DNA of 14,086 nucleotides from Acidimicrobiaceae bacterium UBA7830. GTDB lineage: Bacteria; Actinomycetota; Acidimicrobiia; Acidimicrobiales; Ilumatobacteraceae. This document shows, in pieces, positions 7,763 through 14,086 of the stretch. Position 1 is the first letter of the stretch; each line of letters starts with the position of its first letter. Position numbers and translations under genes: made by a program. The notes beneath the pieces were generated by a model. That model searched no databases, was not told the origin of the DNA, and was given only the letters and a program-made list of their open reading frames with translations. The stretch is taken from the NCBI GenBank assembly GCA_002501485.1, contig DLTS01000024.1, positions 1 through 14,086 on the forward strand, written 5' to 3'.

Positions 7763-7768
7763 AAGTTA
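7763..7768 (-). promoter_or_regulatory. -10-like hexamer of the catabolic operon
   Basis: On the minus strand TAACTT ends exactly 7 nt before the ATG at 7755, with no Shine-Dalgarno sequence. The layout predicts a leaderless transcript for the first acyl-CoA dehydrogenase. No good -35 box is seen 16-18 nt further up. Confidence 0.45.
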
Positions 7769-7780
7769 CCCGTGGGTAAC
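7765..7780. promoter_or_regulatory. Perfect inverted repeat, probable repressor operator
   Basis: GTTACCC-GT-GGGTAAC: two perfect 7-bp arms around a 2-bp centre. It overlaps the -10-like hexamer of the catabolic operon by four bases and is centred about 17 bp before the start codon, a position where a bound protein would block RNA polymerase. Short compact palindromes of this kind are typical of TetR-family regulators that sense acyl-CoAs. No regulator gene is in the window, so which protein binds is unknown. Confidence 0.6.
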
Positions 7781-7905
7781 CAAATCTGCACGTTGATGAA
7801 AGCGACTAACAGACTGGCGTCTCCCATTGCCTGCGGGACTTCTTATCTAACTCAAAAACCTTTCAGCTGACGCAGCCATAATTAATTGAACGCCTGAACC
7901 TAAGT

Positions 7906-7911
7906 TAAAGT
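7906..7911 (+). promoter_or_regulatory. -10-like hexamer of the methyltransferase gene
   Basis: TAAAGT ends 6 nt before the ATG at 7918. The upstream 40 bp are AT-rich (including TAATTAATT), which fits a promoter. AAAGTGG might alternatively be read as a poor ribosome binding site. Confidence 0.4.
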
Positions 7912-7917
7912 GGCCTT

Positions 7918-8721
7918 ATGTCCGGCACATTAGAGTCACACTACGGTAGCGACGGGATAGTCGATCGAATTCTTGCCGCTCTAGCTGAGGCTGGAACCGA
8001 TGCAAGTTCTCTGACTCCGGATTCTTTTGCGGGAGCCGACGAGTTTCATATCGGTGGGAGAAAGGGGAGTGAAATCGTTGCTGACCTTCTGGAGATCGAA
8101 CCGGGCAGCAGGATTATCGATCTCGGGTCTGGCATCGGAGGACCTGCCCGTTTTCTCGCCCGCGCGAAGGATGTTCACGTAACGGGAGTAGATCTAACCC
8201 CAGAATTTGTTGAAGCAGCTTCAGTCCTGAGTGAACTTGTCGGCATGTCCGACAAAGTTGACTTTCACGTGGGTTCGGCGACAAATATCCCTTTCAGTGA
8301 TGATTCTTTCGATGCAGCGACCATGATCCATGTAGGTATGAACATCGCTGAGAAAGCTGTAATGATGAGCGAAATGGCTCGCGTAACTCAAGCGGGTGGC
8401 ACGGTGCTGGTGTATGACGTCATGCGCATAGGAAGCGGGTCTATCTCATATCCGATGCCATGGTCCTCTAGTCCGGAATTTAGTTTTCTAGACACGCAAG
8501 AGTCATATATGCATGCAGCCTCCGAGGCCGGGCTAGATCTTGTTTCTGTTTATGACCACAGTGAAATGGCAAAGTCGTTCTTCAATGATCCCCCTTCAAA
8601 CCCACCAGCAGTGAATTTGGGTCATCTAATGGGAACGGAAATGCCAAAAATGTTTGCGAATGCCAAGGAAGCGGTGAATGCTGGGGTTATGAGCCCTATC
8701 ATCCTGACTTTCAAAGTTTAG
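7918..8721 (+). CDS. SAM-dependent methyltransferase, GSMT/SDMT-like
   Basis: A 267-residue class I methyltransferase. Motif I is IIDLGSGIGGPARFLA (66-81), which binds SAM. The acidic loop VTGVDLTPEFVEAA (88-101) supplies D92 for the ribose. GSATNIPFSDDSFDAA (119-134) and MIHVGMNI (136-143) follow. MIHVGMNI with LVYDVM (164-169) is typical of the glycine/sarcosine/dimethylglycine N-methyltransferase group that makes the osmolyte betaine, and of relatives acting on other small molecules. It is a single-domain protein without a partner methyltransferase, so betaine synthesis is only one possibility. The C-terminal part (about 175-260) is variable and would hold the substrate lid. Codon use differs from its neighbours, with many A/T-ending codons, and GC is about 10 points lower, which suggests recent acquisition. 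It is divergent from the catabolic operon, so the 162-bp gap carries both promoters. Confidence 0.88.
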   Translation: MSGTLESHYGSDGIVDRILAALAEAGTDASSLTPDSFAGADEFHIGGRKGSEIVADLLEIEPGSRIIDLGSGIGGPARFLARAKDVHVTGVDLTPEFVEAASVLSELVGMSDKVDFHVGSATNIPFSDDSFDAATMIHVGMNIAEKAVMMSEMARVTQAGGTVLVYDVMRIGSGSISYPMPWSSSPEFSFLDTQESYMHAASEAGLDLVSVYDHSEMAKSFFNDPPSNPPAVNLGHLMGTEMPKMFANAKEAVNAGVMSPIILTFKV

Positions 8722-8873
8722 AAAGAAGATCTAAGTCCCTCGGAAAAACTTCTAGTCACTTTCTGTTGGGGGTCGCTCTCGAAGCTTGGAGCAAACTTGA
8801 GGGCCTCGTAAAAATACGGGTTCTCTGATGGAACGCTTACATCGATAGTGAACTGAGATCGGGGCTGCACCAT
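8718..8873 (-). CDS. Possible small ORF (51 aa), unknown
   Basis: An open frame of 51 codons on the minus strand, in the 207-bp gap between the methyltransferase and cysS. Its TAA stop shares two bases with the methyltransferase's TAG on the other strand. The predicted product begins MVQPRSQFTIDVSVPSE and has a balanced composition with several aromatic residues, unlike most chance frames. No known domain, signal peptide or membrane segment is seen. In-frame TTG and GTG codons occur just upstream of the ATG, and an in-frame TGA lies six codons further up. There is no clear ribosome binding site; TATTTG 6 nt before the ATG is only a near match to the -10 pattern. It could be a real small gene, the end of a decayed gene, or chance. 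Confidence 0.3.
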   Translation of the reverse strand: MVQPRSQFTIDVSVPSENPYFYEALKFAPSFESDPQQKVTRSFSEGLRSSF

Positions 8874-8928
8874 TTCCACCAAATAACCGGGAGCTCAATG
8901 CGAGTTCCCTACTCCAATGGAGATGAGA

Positions 8929-10287
8929 TCAGCGACGAACCGTCGTGCCGTCGCGAGTCGTCTCGACCTGCCAACCGGCTTCTTGCAAGTCGGCTCGAAT
9001 TGCATCAGCGGTGTCATAGTCCTTAGCCGCCCGTGCAGAATCAAGTGCAGCTGCCTGAGCGAGCACATCAGCCGGCACCGCAACTTGTTCGACAAGCCGC
9101 AACCCAACTGCGCCACTCATCTCGCGAACCGCGCTCGTCAAACCAGCCGCAATCGACTCGTCGCCGCTGTCGAGAGCTGAGTTCGCTTCGCGCAACGTGT
9201 CAAACAGCACCGCCATCGCTTTGGGTGTATCGAGATCATCGTCCATCGCTGCCCTAAACGCCGCGATTGTCTCAGCATCAGCCTCCGCCTCACCAAGTGA
9301 CGCAGTACGCGCCACAAAACTGTCGATACCCGCAAGCGAACGACCAGCCGCCTTCAACCCGTCGGCAGAGATGCCCACCGGGCTTCGGTAGTGCGATTGC
9401 AGCAACACCATTCGATAAGCGCGCGGGTCGTACACCTCGATGAGGTCGAGCAGATTCGACACATTGCCGAGAGACTTCGACATCTTCTCGCCCTCTGCAT
9501 CGACAACGAATCCGTTATGCATCCAATGGCGAGCGAATTCCCGGCCAAGTGCCACTGCCTGTGCTCGCTCGTTTTCGTGATGCGGGAAACGAAGATCTTG
9601 ACCACCGCAGTGCAGGTCGAATCCATCGCCGAGCAGCCCGAGACTCATCACCACACACTCGCTATGCCAGCCTGGGCGGCCGGCCCCCCACGGCGACTCC
9701 CAGGCAGGTTCACCAGGCTTTGCGAGTTTCCAGAGAGCAAAATCTGCAGGGTGGCGCTTTTCTCCGGCGCCGAACACCTCACGCTCACCCCCACCGGTCA
9801 TCATGTCGTTAAGCGACTGATGGGCAAGCAATCCGTAACCCTCAACTGATTCAACAGAGAGATAGACCCCGTCAGAGGTCGAGTACGCGGCTCCCGAGGA
9901 GACCAGCGTCGAGATCATCTCGACCATCTCGTCGACCCACTCGGTCGCACGGGGCACATCGGTTGGTCGAAGAACGTCGATTCCCTCCATTGCGCGAAAC
10001 CAGACGTTCTCGCATTTCGTGGTGATATCAGACCACTCCCGACCCTCGCGTTCAGCCCGGTCGATAATCTTGTCGTCGATATCGGTGATGTTCGATACCA
10101 AACGCACGTCGATACCTGACCACTCGAGGTAACGGCGCAAAATGTCATAGACAAGCGTTGCTCGACCGTGCCCGAGATGCGGCGGTCCGTAGACCGTTGG
10201 ACCACACAGATAGATGCTAATCCGCCCTGGTTCGCGCATCGCAAGCTCTCGAACCTGCCTTGTCGCCGTGTCATAAAGGTGCAGCAC
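8929..10287 (-). CDS. cysS: Cysteinyl-tRNA synthetase
   Basis: A 452-residue class I aminoacyl-tRNA synthetase that charges tRNA-Cys in the cytoplasm. The HIGH motif is HLGH (37-40) within CGPTVYGPPHLGHGR, and the KMSKS motif is at 268-272. The zinc ligands that select cysteine are all present: C28, C211, H236 and E240, each matching the E. coli positions with an offset of at most 2. NITDIDDKII (66-75) is also typical. Length is normal. The related mycothiol ligase MshC is less likely because the catalytic core and full C-terminal helical domain are those of CysRS. The start is a GTG at 10287, supported by a -10-like hexamer 7 nt upstream and by the CysRS N-terminus beginning at once. It diverges from valS across 39 bp. 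Confidence 0.96.
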   Translation of the reverse strand: MLHLYDTATRQVRELAMREPGRISIYLCGPTVYGPPHLGHGRATLVYDILRRYLEWSGIDVRLVSNITDIDDKIIDRAEREGREWSDITTKCENVWFRAMEGIDVLRPTDVPRATEWVDEMVEMISTLVSSGAAYSTSDGVYLSVESVEGYGLLAHQSLNDMMTGGGEREVFGAGEKRHPADFALWKLAKPGEPAWESPWGAGRPGWHSECVVMSLGLLGDGFDLHCGGQDLRFPHHENERAQAVALGREFARHWMHNGFVVDAEGEKMSKSLGNVSNLLDLIEVYDPRAYRMVLLQSHYRSPVGISADGLKAAGRSLAGIDSFVARTASLGEAEADAETIAAFRAAMDDDLDTPKAMAVLFDTLREANSALDSGDESIAAGLTSAVREMSGAVGLRLVEQVAVPADVLAQAAALDSARAAKDYDTADAIRADLQEAGWQVETTRDGTTVRR

Positions 10288-10294
10288 GAGTCCG

Positions 10295-10300
10295 AGGCTA
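10295..10300 (-). promoter_or_regulatory. -10-like hexamer of cysS
   Basis: On the minus strand TAGCCT ends 7 nt before the GTG start, with no Shine-Dalgarno sequence. The same hexamer occurs in opposite orientation 12 nt away for valS, so together they form a 24-bp inverted repeat. Confidence 0.45.
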
Positions 10301-10312
10301 TTGCCGACGGCC

Positions 10313-10318
10313 TAGCCT
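10313..10318 (+). promoter_or_regulatory. -10-like hexamer of valS
   Basis: TAGCCT ends 8 nt before the valS ATG. It is the mirror image of the cysS hexamer at 10295-10300. Any -35 element for valS would have to lie at or inside the cysS start region, since only 39 bp separate the genes. Confidence 0.4.
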
Positions 10319-10326
10319 TGATACCC

Positions 10327-12861
10327 ATGGCGAACGTCCCGGAGAAACCAACCCTCGACGGAATTGAACAGCAGTGGTCTGAGGCATGGGACAACGAGGG
10401 CATTTACTCCTTCGACCGAACAGCATCGCGAGCGGATGTCTTCTCGATTGATACACCGCCACCAACGGTCTCAGGATCACTTCATATGGGTCACGTATTT
10501 TCATACACTCACACGGACGCAATCGCACGATTCCAACGGATGAACGGGAAATCGGTGTTCTACCCAATGGGATGGGATGACAACGGCCTTCCCACCGAGC
10601 GGCGAGTACAAAATTATTTCGGCGTCCGATGCGACCCTTCACAGCCCTATGAGAGCGATTTCAAACCCCCCTTCCGCGGTAACCCACCCAAAGACCATCG
10701 GGCAATCCCCATCTCTCGACCCAACTTCCTCGAACTCTGCGACGAACTCGTGACTCTCGATGAGCAAGTCTTCGAAGACCTCTTTCGTCGACTTGGCCTC
10801 TCTGTCGACTGGTCACTTCTCTACGCAACGATCGACGAACGTTCGCGTCGCGTGAGTCAACGAGCGTTCCTCCGCAACCTTGCTCGAGGCGAGGCCTACA
10901 GCGCCGAAGCACCAACACTGTGGGATGTTGACTTCCAGACCGCAGTTGCCCAGGCAGAGATGGAAGATCGCGACCGCCCAGGGGCGTACCACAAACTTGC
11001 ATTCCATCGAATTGACGGTTCGGGTGACATCCTCATCGACACGACGCGTCCAGAACTTCTCGCTGCGTGCGTCGCCCTCGTCGCTCACCCAGATGACGAG
11101 CGCTATCAGTCGATCTTCGGATCTACGGTCTCAACGCCGCTCTACGGCGTCGAAGTTCCTGTAGTTGCTCACCCGCTTGCCCAGCCCGACAAAGGCACTG
11201 GCATCGCAATGATCTGTACCTTCGGTGACCTCACCGACGTCATTTGGTGGCGGGAACTGCAACTGCCCACACGAGCCATCATTGGCCGTAATGGCCGAAT
11301 CATCGCCGAGACACCCACAGGTGTAAACAACGATGCCTACGCAGAGATAGTGGGTCTCAACGTCAAGCAAGCTCAACGCAAAGTTGTTGAGATGCTGACC
11401 GAATCTCAAGAACTCATTGGCGAACCTCGACCGCTCGAACACCCCGTGAAATTTTATGAACGCGGTGAACGCCCGCTCGAAATTGTCACTAGCCGACAGT
11501 GGTACATCTCCAACGGGGGCCGTGATACTGACACCCGGCGTGCGCTTATCAATCGGGGCCACGAGCTCACCTGGCATCCCGACCACATGCGTCACCGGTA
11601 CGAAAATTGGGTTGAAGGACTAAATGGTGACTGGCTTGTCAGCCGTCAACGGTTCTTTGGTGTGCCACTGCCAATCTGGTATCCGCTCGACGCCGATGGA
11701 GAGCCGGACCATGACGATCCGATACTTCCGAGGGAGTCAGATCTGCCCATCGACCCCTCGACCGATGTGCCCGCCGGCTACTCAGCAGATCAACGTGATA
11801 TGCCCGGCGGGTTTACTGGCGATCCCGACGTTCTCGATACCTGGGCAACGAGTTCGTTGAGCCCGCATATTGCCTCGAAGTGGGAAGAGAGCGATGCCCT
11901 CTTCAGCCAGGTCTTTCCGATGGATATGCGACCGCAGGGCCATGACATCATCCGCACCTGGTTGTTCTCTTCAATGGTTCGTTCACATCACGAGCACCAA
12001 GAGATTCCTTGGCAGCATGCAGCGCTCTCCGGATGGATTCTCGACCCAGACCGCAAGAAAATGTCGAAGTCGAAGGGTAATGTTGTCACGCCGATGGCGT
12101 TGTTCGAGTCATACGGCACCGATGCCGTTCGCTACTGGGCCGCATCAGCTCGACCCGGTGTTGATACCGCATTTAGTGAAGATCAAATGAAGGTGGGCCG
12201 CAAGCTTGCGAACAAACTTTTGAACATCACAAGGTTCGTTCACGGATTCGGAAGCGCCCCAGCCAACGATGTCGTACTGAACGCCGTCGATGCGTCAATG
12301 CTCAGCCGTCTTGACACCGTCACTGCCGAGGCGACAGCAGCGTTCGAAGAATTCGACTATGCCCGAGCACTTGAGCGCACCGAATCATTCTTCTGGTGGT
12401 TCTGCGATGACTACGTCGAACTTGTGAAGTCACGCGCTTACGACATCGAGCATGAGCACCAGAGTTCTGCCCTCTCGGCGCTACACACCGCTGTCACCAC
12501 CTTGCAACGACTGTTCGCCCCACTAATTCCGTTTTCGACAGAGGAAGCATGGCGGTGGGATAACGAGACCAGCGTCCATGTCTCAACGTGGCCGACCACC
12601 ACGAACGTCAAAGGAGACTCGGAACTTCTCAGCCCGATTCTTAATGCTCTCGCCCTTGTTCGCAGGGCCAAAACCGAGGCCAAGGTGAGTCAACGCGCCG
12701 TCGTTGAATCGGTCATCATCTCGGTGCCATCTAGTCAACGAACCGCACTCGATGCTGGTATCGACGACCTCTGTCGGGCAGGATCAATAGAGGCGATTAC
12801 CGTCGATGACACCGACGGTGATGCCCTGATATGTCACGTCACACTCGCACCGCAAGAATGA
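10327..12861 (+). CDS. valS: Valyl-tRNA synthetase, archaeal-like type
   Basis: An 844-residue class I synthetase that charges tRNA-Val. The HIGH motif is HMGH (53-56) and KMSKS is at 578-582 within KKMSKSKGN. The editing (CP1) domain includes DTTRPELLAACVALVAHPDDERY. After the HIGH region it reads MGWDDNGLPTERRVQNYFGV instead of the GTDHAGIATQ found in the common bacterial ValRS. This form is shared with archaea, Rickettsiales and some actinobacteria. The long C-terminal coiled coil of E. coli-type ValRS is not apparent, which fits the shorter length. The frame is open 53 codons further upstream to 10168, but that part is antisense to cysS and unlike ValRS, so the ATG at 10327 is the start. 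An LCP-family gene follows after 7 bp, probably in the same transcript. Confidence 0.95.
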   Translation: MANVPEKPTLDGIEQQWSEAWDNEGIYSFDRTASRADVFSIDTPPPTVSGSLHMGHVFSYTHTDAIARFQRMNGKSVFYPMGWDDNGLPTERRVQNYFGVRCDPSQPYESDFKPPFRGNPPKDHRAIPISRPNFLELCDELVTLDEQVFEDLFRRLGLSVDWSLLYATIDERSRRVSQRAFLRNLARGEAYSAEAPTLWDVDFQTAVAQAEMEDRDRPGAYHKLAFHRIDGSGDILIDTTRPELLAACVALVAHPDDERYQSIFGSTVSTPLYGVEVPVVAHPLAQPDKGTGIAMICTFGDLTDVIWWRELQLPTRAIIGRNGRIIAETPTGVNNDAYAEIVGLNVKQAQRKVVEMLTESQELIGEPRPLEHPVKFYERGERPLEIVTSRQWYISNGGRDTDTRRALINRGHELTWHPDHMRHRYENWVEGLNGDWLVSRQRFFGVPLPIWYPLDADGEPDHDDPILPRESDLPIDPSTDVPAGYSADQRDMPGGFTGDPDVLDTWATSSLSPHIASKWEESDALFSQVFPMDMRPQGHDIIRTWLFSSMVRSHHEHQEIPWQHAALSGWILDPDRKKMSKSKGNVVTPMALFESYGTDAVRYWAASARPGVDTAFSEDQMKVGRKLANKLLNITRFVHGFGSAPANDVVLNAVDASMLSRLDTVTAEATAAFEEFDYARALERTESFFWWFCDDYVELVKSRAYDIEHEHQSSALSALHTAVTTLQRLFAPLIPFSTEEAWRWDNETSVHVSTWPTTTNVKGDSELLSPILNALALVRRAKTEAKVSQRAVVESVIISVPSSQRTALDAGIDDLCRAGSIEAITVDDTDGDALICHVTLAPQE

Positions 12862-12868
12862 TCGCTAG

Positions 12869-14086
12869 ATGACCCAATCGACTGCTGCGCCCCGCACATG
12901 GCCTCAGCGCCTCACCATCGTTGCGGCAGTGGTTGTTTCCTTCGTGTGTGTCATCGTTGCGGTTGCGCTCATCGCTGGACGTCTCGTGCTTGGCCAACGT
13001 CAACTCGTGGTCATCGAGCCCGCTTCTGAGGCACCGCTGACGGCGGCCGCCGGCCCCGTCGAACGCCTGATCGAAGTCGGTAGTGACGATGAAGAGAGCA
13101 TCACGATCGAAGAAGTTATTGAAGTCACCGTCGGTGATATCGAACCCGGTGCTCGAAACTTCCTTCTCGTCGGTACCGACAACAACGCGTGCATTAATCC
13201 CAACTCGCGATACGCCCCCTTTCTGCTCGGACGCGCCGACTTCGGTGAGCGAGCCGATGTCATTCAGATGTGGAGAGTGAATACCGAAACCGGGGCTATT
13301 GCCGCTCTGTCATTCCCCCGCGATCTTTATGTTCGCCTCGACGGAGGGCGCCGTGGCCGGATCAACAACGCATTTCATGCGGACGACCCGAATGGCTTGA
13401 TTTCAACGATCCGATCAAACTTTGGAATTTTGACCGACCACTACATTCAGATCGACTTCTGTGCGTTCAAAAACCTCGTCGACTCGGTCGATGGCGTCGG
13501 GATCCCGTTTGATTCGCCAGTGCGCGACCGTGGCACCGGTATTGCAATCTCGTCGGCAGGGTGTAGCACGCTCAATGGCGACGATGCGCTTGCCTATGTG
13601 CGCTCCCGAAAACTTGAGTTTGAACGTCCCGCCGGGAGCGATAACTGGGTCATTGACCCTTCGAGTGACTGGGGTCGCATCGCTCGTCAGCAAGATTTCA
13701 TCAAGCGAACACTTACCAAGGTGGTCAGTTCTGGGCTCACCTCTCCATCGGTTGCGAGCGCCCTCATCGAAACAAATGCTGATCAGGTTGTGACCGACAG
13801 CGAACTTTCAGTGTCTACGATGCTTGGCTTCGCAAACATTCTGCGCTCGGTCGATACTGCAAACGCACCCTCCTATCACATTGCTGCCGCCGGCCGAATT
13901 GTGAGCGGCGAATCGGTGCTCATTCCGACGCTTCGAAATAGCGAAATGAGGGCGATTCTCAACATCTTTCAGGGCGATTCGCTGATCGAGGGAACGCCGA
14001 TCACTCTCGATGACATTGCGACCACGACTACAACGACGACCACAGCCGTGAGCACTGACGAAGAGCAAGAGGAGCAAGAGGAGCAA
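12869..14086 (+). CDS. LytR-CpsA-Psr (LCP) family protein, C-terminus missing
   Basis: The frame is open from the ATG to the window end (406 residues seen). A short cytoplasmic tail and one membrane segment (about 14-38) are followed by an acidic linker (about 50-93) and the extracellular LCP domain (about 96-285). Signatures are NFLLVGTDN (97-105), ERADVIQMW (127-135), SFPRDLYV (148-155), RINNAF (164-169), LVDSVDGVGIP (203-213) and ALAYVRSRK (240-248), and SDWGRIARQQDFI (266-278). The conserved arginines (R128, R151, R164, R245, R247) hold the lipid pyrophosphate. LCP enzymes transfer glycopolymers such as arabinogalactan or teichoic acid from a lipid carrier to peptidoglycan. After about residue 370 comes a run of eight Thr and then EEQ repeats, where the window ends. 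The gene sits 7 bp after valS without its own promoter signal or ribosome binding site. Cys107, 198 and 232 could form a disulfide outside the cell. Confidence 0.92.
   Translation, partial: MTQSTAAPRTWPQRLTIVAAVVVSFVCVIVAVALIAGRLVLGQRQLVVIEPASEAPLTAAAGPVERLIEVGSDDEESITIEEVIEVTVGDIEPGARNFLLVGTDNNACINPNSRYAPFLLGRADFGERADVIQMWRVNTETGAIAALSFPRDLYVRLDGGRRGRINNAFHADDPNGLISTIRSNFGILTDHYIQIDFCAFKNLVDSVDGVGIPFDSPVRDRGTGIAISSAGCSTLNGDDALAYVRSRKLEFERPAGSDNWVIDPSSDWGRIARQQDFIKRTLTKVVSSGLTSPSVASALIETNADQVVTDSELSVSTMLGFANILRSVDTANAPSYHIAAAGRIVSGESVLIPTLRNSEMRAILNIFQGDSLIEGTPITLDDIATTTTTTTTAVSTDEEQEEQEEQ
14060..14086 (+). repeat. 9-bp tandem repeat, three copies, coding for EEQ
   Basis: GAAGAGCAA followed by two copies of GAGGAGCAA at the very end of the window, encoding Glu-Glu-Gln three times in the tail of the LCP protein. 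The array may continue beyond the edge. Such repeats can vary in copy number between strains. Confidence 0.8.

Noticed and set aside
7114..7764. Long plus-strand frame of 216 codons
   Set aside because: It lies wholly antisense to a clear acyl-CoA dehydrogenase; Cys/His/Arg-rich product without domain features.
7808..7819. AGAC-TGGC-GTCT hairpin in the intergenic region
   Set aside because: A 4-bp stem with no T-tract is expected by chance and does not look like a terminator or operator.
7756..7827. 24-codon N-terminal extension of the first acyl-CoA dehydrogenase
   Set aside because: It covers the palindrome and promoter-like hexamer, and the family normally begins at the chosen ATG.
8808..8819. 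CGTA-AAAA-TACG repeat after the methyltransferase as a terminator
   Set aside because: The stem is only 4 bp and weak, with no following T-run; it also lies within the possible small ORF.
8929..10287. Mycothiol ligase (MshC) instead of cysS
   Set aside because: All CysRS zinc ligands, KMSKS and a full-length C-terminal domain point to cysteinyl-tRNA synthetase.
10168..10326. 53-codon N-terminal extension of valS
   Set aside because: It is antisense to the start of cysS, has no resemblance to ValRS, and the ATG at 10327 gives the expected N-terminus.

Overview
The window looks like a chromosomal segment of a moderately high-GC actinobacterium, possibly an Acidimicrobiia-type lineage. The reasons are two acyl-CoA dehydrogenases of the kind abundant in actinobacteria, a LytR-CpsA-Psr wall protein, and many start codons preceded by a -10-like TANNNT hexamer instead of a Shine-Dalgarno sequence. 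This placement is an inference; there is no rRNA or other phylogenetic marker gene beyond cysS and valS.

Layout. (1) Positions 1-417, minus strand: the N-terminal part of an MFS transporter that runs off the left edge. Nearly back to back with it is a small plus-strand zinc-ribbon protein (476-655). (2) 714-1916, plus: rmuC, a DNA recombination/nuclease-like protein. It overlaps the next gene tail to tail. (3) 1899-7755, minus: five genes in one direction. In order of transcription they are an acyl-CoA dehydrogenase, a flavoprotein of the HpaB / 4-hydroxybutyryl-CoA dehydratase superfamily, a second acyl-CoA dehydrogenase, an AMP-forming acyl-CoA ligase and a small EthD-like protein. This reads as a catabolic operon that activates an acid to its CoA thioester, desaturates it and then performs a flavin-dependent step; the substrate cannot be named. 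A perfect 7+7 bp inverted repeat overlaps the promoter of the first gene and is the best operator candidate. (4) 7918-8721, plus: a SAM-dependent methyltransferase resembling glycine/sarcosine/dimethylglycine methyltransferases, lying in a stretch of clearly lower GC. A possible 51-residue ORF converges on it. (5) 8929-10287, minus: cysS; and 10327-12861, plus: valS. They diverge from a 39-bp gap that carries mirror-image -10 boxes. (6) 12869-14086, plus: an LCP-family cell-wall ligase, following valS by 7 bp and cut by the right edge inside a low-complexity tail.

Most notable points: the HpaB/AbfD-like protein has no residues that could replace the four iron-sulfur ligands of 4-hydroxybutyryl-CoA dehydratase although the surrounding sequence resembles that branch; the operon has a clear palindromic operator candidate; seven of twelve starts fit a leaderless promoter layout; and the cysS/valS divergent promoter is very compact. 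No tRNA, rRNA, CRISPR array, transposase or phage gene was recognised.
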